Program-made: the position numbers and the translations under genes
Notes under the pieces: model-generated
The model's input: the letters and a program-made list of their open reading frames with translations, nothing else
Told to the model about the DNA's origin: nothing
Databases searched by the model: none
Source of the DNA: Simkaniaceae bacterium
Lineage (GTDB): Bacteria; Chlamydiota; Chlamydiia; Chlamydiales; Simkaniaceae
NCBI GenBank assembly: GCA_028281675.1
Contig: JANQJL010000063.1
Span: forward strand, 1 to 43,462
Length of the DNA: 43,462 nucleotides
Reading direction: 5' to 3'
In this document: piece by piece, positions 1 through 7,424 of the stretch
How positions within the stretch are numbered: the stretch's first letter is position 1
How the letters are laid out: every line of letters starts with the position of its first letter

Positions 1-2
1 CC

Positions 3-212
3 TTCGCCAAGGTGGCCTCACCTTGGCTCGGCACTCAGCTTGTATCTCCGCTAATTCAAAAGGCCGCTGCCGCGAAATAGGTCGCATTCACGGGTATAAA
101 TGATCCGTATGATAGAGCCACAACCTTATTGGAACTGGTTAAAGTTGAAATGCGGTTTAGCAAAGCGGAAGGAGCAATAACAACGGAATCTATTGAAGAT
201 CTACAGTTATAA
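3..212 (+). pseudogene. Decayed fragment, possibly the C-terminal end of an adenylylsulfate kinase (CysC-like)
   Basis: Reading the frame of position 3 gives a run interrupted by one in-frame TAG at 78-80 and ending at TAA 210-212. Around the stop the peptide is LIQKAAAAK, stop, VAFTGINDPYD. This matches, without gaps, the spacing of the C-terminal APS-kinase motif (LYKKARAGE..NFTGID..Y in Escherichia coli CysC, recalled from memory). The residues upstream are less convincing and the palindrome at 6-27 lies within them. I read it as a pseudogene tail with no function. The match rests on about 20 residues, so the family is tentative; the rest of any gene would lie left of the window. Confidence 0.35.
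6..27. repeat. Perfect short inverted repeat
   Basis: A perfect 9-bp stem (GCCAAGGTG / CACCTTGGC) with a 4-base GCCT loop lies at the left edge. No U-tract follows it on either strand, so it does not look like an intrinsic terminator. It falls inside a decayed coding fragment and may be a small palindromic repeat inserted there, or may be chance. Only part of its surroundings is in the window. Confidence 0.5.
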
Positions 213-256
213 AGACTGCTTGACTCAAACAAAGAGAGTACCATAACGTCTTATAT

Positions 257-1465
257 ATGAAAAAGATTGTTATTGCAGGTGGGGGAATCTCAGGGCTTAC
301 AGCCCGCTACTATTTATCGAAACGGTATCCAACCGCTGAGATCACCTTATATGAAAAAAGTAACCGTTTAGGGGGGTGCGTTGAGTCGTCCCAAAAGCCC
401 TTCTTTTTTGAAAGAGGGCCCCGTACCTTTAAGGCTTCAAGAAGTGAGGCCCTCTTAGAGCTTATTGAAGGGGTCGGTCTTTCCGATCAAATGATCTATT
501 CAAGCAAGTGTGCCAATCGGCGGTATCTATGGAAGGATGGAAAACTTCAGAGACTCCATCTTTTTTCTCCTTTAATGCGTCCGGTGATCCCTTTTCTCCT
601 TAAAGAGTGGCGGCAGCCTTACCCATGGGAAGGGGATGAGACGATTGCTTCATTTGCAACACGTCGCTTTGGAAAGTATGCAGCAGAAACATTTTTCGAC
701 CCGCTAGCCCTTGGGATTTTTGCAGGAGATATCCATAAACTTTCGATCTCTACTTGTTTTCCAGAGCTCAAGGAAATGGAAATGCATTATGGGTCAATCA
801 CGAAGGCTTTTTTTAAGAAAAAGAGAAAGAAGAAGAAGCGGGGACTTTTTACTCTTAGAGGGGGGCTTCAAACATTGATCGACCGTTTAGTAGAAAAAGG
901 GGAAGGAGAAATCCATTTGAATACTCCATTAAAGTCGCTCGATGAGGAGGAGCTTATTTTAGCTGTTTCTGCACCCGCTGCAAAAAGGCTTTTTGAAGGA
1001 GATGCAAAAGCTCAGGAATTTTTTAATCAAATTGAGACAGCAAACTTAACGGTTGTGAATGTAGGGTTTAAGGAAAATTTTTTGAAATATAAAGGATTTG
1101 GATACCTTGTCCCAAGTTCTGAAAAAGAGAAGGTGTTAGGGGTCGTCTTTGACTCCTCAATTTTTCCTGAGCAAAGCCGCTCTGGAGAGACCCGTCTAAC
1201 AGTTATGTTAAAAGAGGGAGGGGTAGAAACAGCATTAGAAGGACTTCATAGACATTTAGGGATACAAAATGACCCTACAGAAGTTCATATAAAAGAATAT
1301 GCATCGATCATTCCTCAATATGGAGTGGGCCATCTTGAAAGGGTCAAAGCTTTTGAAAAACATCTAAACGAAAAGTATTCTCATATTACTTGCGTTGGAA
1401 ATTATTTTCGGGGCGCTTCGATAAATGCATGTGTGAATCAGAGCAGATCAAGATTTAAGATATAG
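257..1465 (+). CDS. hemG: Protoporphyrinogen oxidase (HemY-type; named hemG in chlamydiae)
   Basis: A 402-residue FAD enzyme of late haem synthesis that oxidises protoporphyrinogen IX, or in coproporphyrin-pathway organisms coproporphyrinogen III, probably at the inner membrane. The N-terminus has the dinucleotide-binding motif GGGISGLTA (residues 8-16), followed by the flavin-contacting segment NRLGG. The C-terminus keeps the FAD-binding block ending GNYFRGASINACV that is typical of this family. The length is a little short of Bacillus HemY (about 470). A very basic stretch, FFKKKRKKKKRG, sits just before the conserved LRGGLQTL segment. The gene converges on tspo, which starts on the other strand beyond its end and overlaps its last 28 bases. 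The pairing is sensible because TspO proteins bind porphyrins. Confidence 0.9.
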   Translation: MKKIVIAGGGISGLTARYYLSKRYPTAEITLYEKSNRLGGCVESSQKPFFFERGPRTFKASRSEALLELIEGVGLSDQMIYSSKCANRRYLWKDGKLQRLHLFSPLMRPVIPFLLKEWRQPYPWEGDETIASFATRRFGKYAAETFFDPLALGIFAGDIHKLSISTCFPELKEMEMHYGSITKAFFKKKRKKKKRGLFTLRGGLQTLIDRLVEKGEGEIHLNTPLKSLDEEELILAVSAPAAKRLFEGDAKAQEFFNQIETANLTVVNVGFKENFLKYKGFGYLVPSSEKEKVLGVVFDSSIFPEQSRSGETRLTVMLKEGGVETALEGLHRHLGIQNDPTEVHIKEYASIIPQYGVGHLERVKAFEKHLNEKYSHITCVGNYFRGASINACVNQSRSRFKI

Positions 1466-1932
1466 AAAACCCAATAGAATAACATTTTGTAAACAACCAT
1501 GACAAAGTAGGGAATGATGATAAGGGCTGCAGCACGTGATACCAAAAAGCTATAAAACATCAGAACGATCAAAGTCATAAACAAAAGGGTAATAAGAATT
1601 GGGGTCAAGACCGGAAGTGGAATATAAAAAAAACAGATCGGCCAAAGGATATTCAACACAAGTTGAACCACCCAAGCCCAAATTGCAAAGTTTCTTAAAT
1701 GGGTAGCTTTTTTTTCCCAAATAAGAGCTCCTGAAATCCCAATCAAAATATAGAGACATGTCCAAATAGGGATGATCACCTGCAGCGGAAGTGCCCATGG
1801 AAGATTTTCAGTTTTTGACTTAAAAAGCTCTAAGATCCCTTTTTCACTAATAAAAAAGGTAAAGAGTTCCACAGCAAGAACAAGGAAGAGGAAGATGACG
1901 AAGATTTCGACTTTTTGCTTTCTGGTATACAT
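1438..1932 (-). CDS. tspO: TspO/MBR family tryptophan-rich sensory protein
   Basis: A 164-residue integral membrane protein with five predicted hydrophobic helices, the normal size and topology for bacterial TspO. Family signatures are the segment PIWTCLYILIG near residue 55, equal to the PxWxxLYxLMG motif, and WVVQLVLNILWPICFF near residue 87. TspO proteins bind and help turn over or sense porphyrins, and they affect stress responses; their exact role differs between bacteria. Its 3' end overlaps the end of the protoporphyrinogen oxidase gene by 28 bases, so the two genes converge and antisense coupling at the overlap is possible. The link to tetrapyrrole metabolism is inferred from this position and from the family. 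Confidence 0.88.
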   Translation of the reverse strand: MYTRKQKVEIFVIFLFLVLAVELFTFFISEKGILELFKSKTENLPWALPLQVIIPIWTCLYILIGISGALIWEKKATHLRNFAIWAWVVQLVLNILWPICFFYIPLPVLTPILITLLFMTLIVLMFYSFLVSRAAALIIIPYFVMVVYKMLFYWVFYILNLDLL

Positions 1933-1973
1933 ATTAACTTTATTTATCTGAAAAAACAGATTTATTCAAGGGA

Positions 1974-3134
1974 TCATACAACAGATAAAGAGGGCTCTTC
2001 CTTAAGATTTTGAAGAGTTTTTAAAAGATAAGAAATATCCTCTTGAGTATGGAGGGCGTTTATACTTAAGCGGAGACGGGTTGCTCCTTGGGGAACAAGG
2101 GGAGGTTTAAGTGTTTTTATTAAAATCGATTTTTTTATCAGAGCGCTTGAAAGCCTTTCACATTCTAGTTCACTTGAGCAAAGAAGGGGAATAATGTGAG
2201 AGGTTCCACTTCCAGTGTCCCAATGGTTTTCCCTAAGGGATTCGCGAAGGGTCCGACTTAAGAGTTCAATCTTTTGCCTCTCCACCTGCATATCAGGAAT
2301 TAAATCGAGGGAGCCATTAATTGCTCCGAGAACTGCGGGAGGGAGCATTGTTATTTCCATTAGCTCTGGATTAAAGGCGAGCAAATATTCTCTTAGTAGA
2401 TGATTCGAGGCGATATAGGCTCCAAAGCTTCCCGATTGTTTTCCAAAACTCCCGGAGATGAGATCAACGCCTCTCCGGTGAGAAGCAAGTCCCATTCCAT
2501 GCTTTCCCATGACGCCAACGGTATTAGAGTCATCGATATAAGTAAGTGCTCCATATTCTTCAGCAATTTCTGTCAGTTTTTTTAAATCGGTGAACTCTCC
2601 GTCAATGCCAAAAAGGGATTCCGTCACAATCCATTTAATGGAATTTCCCCCAGTTTTCTCGATGAGTGAGGTGAGTTGGTCTAAATTATTATGCTCATAC
2701 CGAAAAACTTGTGCTCCTGAACTGACCGCTGCCTGAATTAAGTTATGATGGCAATACCGATCGATAAAAACCTGAGTCCGACTGCTTAAGAGAGTTGATA
2801 AAATCCGGTCATGCGTTTGGTAAGCCGAGGGAAAAAGGAGCGCTCCTTCTTTCCCCGCTAAATCGGCGAGCTTTTCTTCAACACTTCGGTGACATTCTAA
2901 ATGCTCAGTGACAAGGCGAGAGGAGGTTGTTCCAGCGCCCCATTCCAAAACATACTTAATCGTATTTTTTTTTACGTAAGGGTGTTGGGAAAGACCGAGA
3001 AAATCGTTTGAAGCAAAATTAATCTGACTCTCTGATTGTTTTTTCTCTAAATCGGCTACACACCGAAGTTGTCGGTATTCTTTTTGTTCTCGCTTTTTAT
3101 CAAGAGCGTTTTGGTAATAGTGATACTTATCCAT
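1974..3134 (-). CDS. 8-amino-7-oxononanoate synthase-like PLP enzyme (alpha-oxoamine synthase family)
   Basis: A 386-residue fold-type I PLP enzyme resembling BioF, which condenses an acyl thioester with an amino acid. The start at 3134 is chosen because MDKYHYYQNALDKKRE aligns with the usual BioF N-terminus; an upstream in-frame ATG at 3173 would add 13 residues with no family likeness and no Shine-Dalgarno. Visible features are NDFLGL near residue 43, HHNL (the HASL motif) at 129-132, the PLP-nitrogen aspartate in DDSN at 201-204, and the PLP lysine at K232 in GSFGKQSGSFG. BioF normally reads DDAHG where this protein reads DDSNT, so the conserved histidine is replaced by asparagine. No other biotin gene is nearby, so biotin synthesis is only one option; other alpha-oxoamine synthase substrates remain possible. 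Confidence 0.78.
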   Translation of the reverse strand: MDKYHYYQNALDKKREQKEYRQLRCVADLEKKQSESQINFASNDFLGLSQHPYVKKNTIKYVLEWGAGTTSSRLVTEHLECHRSVEEKLADLAGKEGALLFPSAYQTHDRILSTLLSSRTQVFIDRYCHHNLIQAAVSSGAQVFRYEHNNLDQLTSLIEKTGGNSIKWIVTESLFGIDGEFTDLKKLTEIAEEYGALTYIDDSNTVGVMGKHGMGLASHRRGVDLISGSFGKQSGSFGAYIASNHLLREYLLAFNPELMEITMLPPAVLGAINGSLDLIPDMQVERQKIELLSRTLRESLRENHWDTGSGTSHIIPLLCSSELECERLSSALIKKSILIKTLKPPLVPQGATRLRLSINALHTQEDISYLLKTLQNLKEEPSLSVV

Positions 3135-3252
3135 GACAAAAGGTAGATTACTCTTCTTGAAAAAAAAATTCAATCAGCAATTTGACAGAAATAAAGCTCC
3201 CAAAATAAAATGTTTGCCTCGTCAATCTAACTAACAAGAGAGTAGAGTTATT

Positions 3253-4500
3253 ATGGCTGAAATGACGGTAAAAACACCTCCTTTTATTGAAGGGAGCATT
3301 CCTATTGTGGTGCCAGAACAACCACCAAAAATTGATCTCCACCAAGCCTTTACTGCAATAGGGGAGAGGATGTGCCTTGTGAGAACCCTTAAGGGGCGCT
3401 GTACTGGAATTTTAATAGGGGAAAAAAAGCTTCTTGTCCCATTCCATGCGATTGCGCTCACAAAGGTCAAAGATCTTCCTGAGGGAAGAGGAGAATATAA
3501 GATCTACTCGATTGAAGTGGAGTATCAAGATACGACCTATAAAGCAATCCATTCCATTGAAAATTTAGAGCGGGCCTGTTACTACGATACTTGTGTTTTT
3601 CAGATTGGAGATGATGATTTTGAACCTAAAACCCCTCTTACGTATTGTATGGAAGCACCAAAGCTTGGAGAGAAGGTCTATTTTGGAGGATATCCCATAA
3701 CTCAAGAGGTCCCTTCTTTTCATAAAGCGCGAGTTTCTTCCGTAGAAGACGCAGAAGATGCTTTAAGTTTTCAAATTGATGGAGCAGTCCTTCCGGGAAA
3801 CTCCGGAGGACCTGTTTTTATTCAAAGAGGGAAAGAGCTCTTATTGATCGGAATGATCTTTGCAGAAATGGCAAGTGTTGATCGTGGGTTTGTAAGGGAA
3901 AAAGAGCGGGTTAAGGAAAGGTTGCCGAATGCTAGGGTAATCGTTCATGGCGTGGGTATTCTAAAAGTTATCAGTCATGTAGTAGATGCTGTATTTGATA
4001 ACTTAGCGACAGGAATTGGAAAAGTGATTAGCATTCGGCACGTACAAGGTCTCTCAGAAGAAGCACCACCACCACAGGCTCCTTCTCCATTTGCAATTGG
4101 TGGTTATCCAGTGATCAAGACCGAATGGCTTCCTGGGAAGTTAGCGACCGATCCCGAATATTTCGAATGGTACCACAGGCGGGTCAAAGGAAAGCCACTT
4201 TGTGGAGAGATTATTGGTAAAATTCTTCGTGCCAAAGATCAGATTGATAAAGGTGATGAAAAAAAGCTTCGCGCTTACTATGAATCTCACATTCTCAGTA
4301 GTGCTAGAAATGGGTACACCCCCGCTCAGAGAGCAACCTTAGAAAAATGGGAAACGCTAAGGAATAAAATCTTAGGGGCAAAGCCTAAAGCAATCAATAC
4401 GCATAAAAAAAGGTGGAGAGGGCTCATTGAAGCATACCGACCTAGTCTCCCAGAAGGGATCTATCCACAGCTACAGGAGGCCCTGCAGACCCTTTCTTGA
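3253..4500 (+). CDS. Trypsin-like serine protease with an extra C-terminal region
   Basis: A 415-residue protein whose first 230 residues look like a chymotrypsin/HtrA-fold protease. The triad is visible in order: H65 in VPFHAIAL, D112 in YYDTCVF and S184 in PGNSGGPVF. The remaining 180 residues follow a proline-rich linker near residue 270 and are helical and basic at the end; I do not recognise them, and there is no PDZ domain. No signal peptide is evident, so it is either cytosolic or exported by a non-Sec route such as type III secretion, which chlamydiae have. It stands alone, transcribed away from the AONS-like gene with a 118-base intergenic gap. Protease activity is a family inference and the substrate is unknown. 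Confidence 0.82.
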   Translation: MAEMTVKTPPFIEGSIPIVVPEQPPKIDLHQAFTAIGERMCLVRTLKGRCTGILIGEKKLLVPFHAIALTKVKDLPEGRGEYKIYSIEVEYQDTTYKAIHSIENLERACYYDTCVFQIGDDDFEPKTPLTYCMEAPKLGEKVYFGGYPITQEVPSFHKARVSSVEDAEDALSFQIDGAVLPGNSGGPVFIQRGKELLLIGMIFAEMASVDRGFVREKERVKERLPNARVIVHGVGILKVISHVVDAVFDNLATGIGKVISIRHVQGLSEEAPPPQAPSPFAIGGYPVIKTEWLPGKLATDPEYFEWYHRRVKGKPLCGEIIGKILRAKDQIDKGDEKKLRAYYESHILSSARNGYTPAQRATLEKWETLRNKILGAKPKAINTHKKRWRGLIEAYRPSLPEGIYPQLQEALQTLS

Positions 4501-4514
4501 TCGATCTTTTTAAA

Positions 4515-4561
4515 GTGACACCCGGGAATTCTCATCCCGTTTAGGGGATTGAGAGTGTCAC
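4515..4561. repeat. Long stem-loop after the protease gene
   Basis: GTGACAC at 4515-4521 pairs perfectly with GTGTCAC at 4555-4561. An inner stem pairs TCTCA with TGAGA and TCCC with GGGA around a 6-base loop. It starts 14 bases after the protease stop, where a terminator is expected, but no U-run follows on the plus strand. It also abuts an ATPase gene remnant, so it may be the scar of an insertion or deletion instead. Confidence 0.55.
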
Positions 4562-4591
4562 CTAACTATAGATAGTGTGATCATGAGATGA

Positions 4592-4744
4592 GCATCAGAG
4601 CAAGTCGCATTAGAAGACTTTTCCTTAGAAAAACTTCATGTGGTTTATCCAGGGGAAAAAAGCTATCAACTTTCAGAGAAAGTTTTTGTTGTAGGATTAA
4701 AAGAGTATTTATCAACGATTGTAAACGATCGGATGAGTCGTTGA
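4592..4744 (+). pseudogene. 3' remnant of an AAA ATPase of the DUF4143 type
   Basis: This frame opens just after a TGA at 4589-4591, has no start codon, and ends at TGA 4742-4744. It encodes the peptide VALEDFSLEKLHVVYPG, then EKSYQLSEKVFVVGLKEYL. The pattern LxxLxVVYPGxxxYxLxxxVxVxxL is the usual C-terminus of bacterial ATP-binding proteins with a DUF4143 domain. The upstream nine-tenths of such a gene are absent, so this is a relic. It overlaps by 33 bases the 3' end of the convergent CT296-like gene, so the C-terminus of that protein may have been altered by the same event. The family call is from memory of the motif. Confidence 0.5.
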
Positions 4745-5281
4745 GGTGAGGCGATCGCCAAATCCATAGTCGAGTTTTTTTAGAGCATGGAGGTTAGGGT
4801 CCCGTTTTTCTTGGATATAGATAGCAATGTCTGCGGCATAGGCAATGAAAAGGAGATGGCACCCTTCTGGAAAAGAGAGAGGGAAGAAGGGGTTAAAGAA
4901 AATGCCACTTCCCCTTTTTTTAGGGACGATAGGGTCTTCTCCATCGTAACGACTGAGTTGGATGACAAGCCCGCAAACCACTTTTCGAATGGAGCTCATC
5001 TCAATAAGATTCAGAGGCTCTTTAGAAACAGGGCCATCAATGAGCATGTCGTAACCGATCCGGAGGGGACGGATCTTCGAAAGGTTTGAGGCAACTTCAG
5101 CAAGACTTGGACTAAGGACAACCTTTTTAATCCGGCCATCAGTGCGCCAAAGATCGTGCTTAGTAGAGCCTATCGCATCTTCGATCCCATCAACTTCTTT
5201 GGGGGTGAGGAGATCTTCGAATTCAACGTAGTGGTGGTGGTGGAAGAAGTCATGGTGTTCTTTTGTGAGTCCAAAGCCCAT
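4712..5281 (-). CDS. CT296-like protein, possible 2-oxoglutarate oxygenase fold
   Basis: A 189-residue soluble protein with a histidine-rich N-terminus (KEHHDFFHHHHYVEFEDLL), which resembles the start of phytanoyl-CoA-dioxygenase-like proteins. Its position, divergent from rnc and next to radA, is that of CT296 in Chlamydia trachomatis. CT296 was first proposed to be an iron-dependent regulator, and its crystal structure was later reported to have a non-haem iron 2-oxoglutarate-oxygenase-like fold. I cannot find a clear HxD...H metal triad in this sequence, so catalysis is doubtful. The call rests on position plus general likeness. Only 60 bases separate it from rnc, so the two genes probably have back-to-back promoters in that gap. 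Confidence 0.68.
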   Translation of the reverse strand: MGFGLTKEHHDFFHHHHYVEFEDLLTPKEVDGIEDAIGSTKHDLWRTDGRIKKVVLSPSLAEVASNLSKIRPLRIGYDMLIDGPVSKEPLNLIEMSSIRKVVCGLVIQLSRYDGEDPIVPKKRGSGIFFNPFFPLSFPEGCHLLFIAYAADIAIYIQEKRDPNLHALKKLDYGFGDRLTSTTHPIVYNR

Positions 5282-5341
5282 TATTTACCTTTATACTTAT
5301 TTTTGTTAGAGTAATTATAACGATTATTGACCTAAAGTCCA

Positions 5342-6061
5342 ATGAATACATACGACCATCTCCAAAAGGGCGTTCCACTGATTGAAGCCCAAATTAACTA
5401 CACGTTTAAAGAAAAGTCTCTTATCGAGCTTGCCTTTATCCACCGCTCATTTACCAATGAAAATCGCGCCGTGATCGATGGTCATAACGAACGATTAGAA
5501 TTTTTAGGTGACGCGATATTAGGGCTTGTTGTGAGCGATTTTCTCTATTCCCACCTCCCTGATTATCCGGAAGGGGAGCTTTCCTACCTCCGTTCGAGAC
5601 TCGTCGAAGCACCTGCTTGTACCCTCTATCTCCAAAAGATCGATCTTGAAAAATTCCTTATGGTGGGAAAAGGGGAAGCGATGAATGCAGGGAAAGGGCG
5701 AGGAACGATCTTAGCCGATCTATTTGAAGCGATCATTGGAGCGATCTATATCGATGGGGGAATCGATGCAGTCCGCGCTTTTTTCTTTAATCATTTTAAA
5801 GAGGAAGTTCTTTCCATTATCGAGAAACCTCATCGCAATTGGAAAGCTGAGCTCCAAGACTATTGCCAAAAAAAATACCAAAAGCCTCCCGATTACGTTG
5901 TTCTAAAAGAGGAGGGTCCCGACCATTTAAAGACCTTCTACATTCAGGTTCATCTAGATGGTAAAGAGCTTGGAAGAGGAGAGGGCTCTTCAAAAAAAGA
6001 GGGAGAACAGGCCGCTGCAGAATCGGCCATTCAAGCGATGGAAAGAGGGCAAGGTGGTTAA
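5342..6061 (+). CDS. rnc: Ribonuclease III
   Basis: A 239-residue double-strand-specific endoribonuclease that processes rRNA precursors and some mRNAs. The catalytic domain has the signature ERLEFLGDAIL (residues 50-60, with E53 and D57) and the second metal site D126/E129 in DLFEAIIGAIYIDGG. A double-stranded RNA-binding domain fills about residues 165-235 and ends with the usual KKEGEQAAAESAI helix. Length and domain order are normal. The Shine-Dalgarno is weak. The radA start lies inside the last codons of rnc, so the two are translationally coupled, as in the chlamydial CT297-CT298 pair. Confidence 0.96.
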   Translation: MNTYDHLQKGVPLIEAQINYTFKEKSLIELAFIHRSFTNENRAVIDGHNERLEFLGDAILGLVVSDFLYSHLPDYPEGELSYLRSRLVEAPACTLYLQKIDLEKFLMVGKGEAMNAGKGRGTILADLFEAIIGAIYIDGGIDAVRAFFFNHFKEEVLSIIEKPHRNWKAELQDYCQKKYQKPPDYVVLKEEGPDHLKTFYIQVHLDGKELGRGEGSSKKEGEQAAAESAIQAMERGQGG

Positions 6062-7424
6062 GCAAAAATCTGTTTGGGTATGCACCGAGTGTGGCAATAA
6101 GCAGTTCAAGTGGACTGGTAGTTGCAATATCTGCAAAAACTGGAATACCCTCGCTGAGGAAATTGAAGCCCCAAAAAATGAAGGGCGGTTTGAGTCAAAA
6201 GCTCCTCACACGACAAAACCCGTTCTGATTGCAGAGGTTGATACCGCAAACTTTAAACGGGTCCCTACCGGTTACCAAGAGTTTGATCGCTTGATGGGAG
6301 GAGGAGTTGTTGAAGGGTCACTGAATCTCCTTGGGGGAGAGCCAGGAATCGGTAAGTCAACCATGCTTCTCCAACTCTCCAAACAATTTGCTGATCAAGG
6401 GCTCACCGTTCTCTATGTTTGTGGTGAAGAATCGGCTGAGCAAACCTCGCTTCGTGCAAAAAGGCTCGGCATAAAAAGTGATAAGATCTTTCTCTATAGT
6501 GAAACCCTCTTCTCCCAGATCCGTCCTCAGATTGACAAGATTCACCCCGATATTCTTATCGTTGATTCTGTGCAAATCGTCTATAAAAGTGAACTTCCCT
6601 CTGCTCCTGGTTCCGTGACACAAGTCCGTGAAATCGCCATGGAATGTATGCACATATCCAAGGGATCTGGAATCACCACCTTTTTGATTGGCCACGTCAC
6701 GAAAAGTGGAGATATTGCAGGTCCTCGCATTCTTGAACACATTGTCGATACCGTTCTCGAATTTGAAGGAGATCGGCAACATGGCTACCGTCTCATGCGT
6801 TCGGTAAAAAATCGTTTCGGTCCCACTGATGATGTCGCTCTTTTTCAAATGAATGAAAGGGGACTTGAAGAAATTCTCAACCCCTCTCTCACCTTTTTAG
6901 AAGAGCGGATGACTGATTCACCTGGCTCTGTTATTATCCCAACGATTGAAGGGACCCGCGCCCTTTTGATCGAAGTCCAAGCTCTCGTTGCCCCGAGCTC
7001 TTTTGCCAGTCCTAGCCGTCGCTCCACCGGGCTCGATCCCAAGCGTCTTAGTCTCCTCCTCGCCGTTTTAGAAAAGCGGATGGGTTACCAGCTCCATGCC
7101 CTCGATGTCTTTGTTTCTATCGCAGGGGGGATGAAAATCACCGAACCGGCTATTGATCTTGGAACGATTATTGCCATTGCCTCTTGTTACTGCAACAAGC
7201 CAGTCCCTTCTGACACCGTTGTGATGGGAGAAGTGGGGCTTGGCGGAGAGGTTCGTTCGATTCCCCGTATAGAGAGCCGCATTAAAGAGGCGATCAACCT
7301 CGGTTTTAAACGGATCATCTTCTCCACTAAAAATCTCAGGGGGCTGAGTAAAAAACTGACCGAAAAAATTGCCTTGCAAGGGGTGACCCACGTTGAAGAA
7401 GCAGTTAAGACACTTCTTGGTTAA
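6054..7424 (+). CDS. radA: DNA repair protein RadA (Sms)
   Basis: A 456-residue RecA-like ATPase that promotes branch migration in recombinational repair. The N-terminal zinc finger has C10, C13, C24 and C27; the Walker A motif GGEPGIGKS is at 94-102; the RadA-specific KNRFG motif follows the ATPase core; and the C-terminus is the Lon-like domain. I chose the GTG at 6054 because it leaves the zinc finger at residue 10, is preceded by an AGAGGG ribosome-binding site, and overlaps the rnc stop by 8 bases. The longer in-frame opening back to 5958 lies wholly inside rnc. Its last 20 bases overlap the end of the convergent repeat protein gene. Confidence 0.96.
   Translation: MVKQKSVWVCTECGNKQFKWTGSCNICKNWNTLAEEIEAPKNEGRFESKAPHTTKPVLIAEVDTANFKRVPTGYQEFDRLMGGGVVEGSLNLLGGEPGIGKSTMLLQLSKQFADQGLTVLYVCGEESAEQTSLRAKRLGIKSDKIFLYSETLFSQIRPQIDKIHPDILIVDSVQIVYKSELPSAPGSVTQVREIAMECMHISKGSGITTFLIGHVTKSGDIAGPRILEHIVDTVLEFEGDRQHGYRLMRSVKNRFGPTDDVALFQMNERGLEEILNPSLTFLEERMTDSPGSVIIPTIEGTRALLIEVQALVAPSSFASPSRRSTGLDPKRLSLLLAVLEKRMGYQLHALDVFVSIAGGMKITEPAIDLGTIIAIASCYCNKPVPSDTVVMGEVGLGGEVRSIPRIESRIKEAINLGFKRIIFSTKNLRGLSKKLTEKIALQGVTHVEEAVKTLLG

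Noticed and set aside
56-244. 62-codon minus-strand frame at the left edge
   Set aside because: The opposite strand in this region reads as a CysC-like relic, and the minus-strand peptide has no recognisable features.
5958-6053. Extended radA N-terminus of 32 residues
   Set aside because: It lies wholly within rnc in another frame; the GTG at 6054 has a good ribosome-binding site and places the zinc finger normally.
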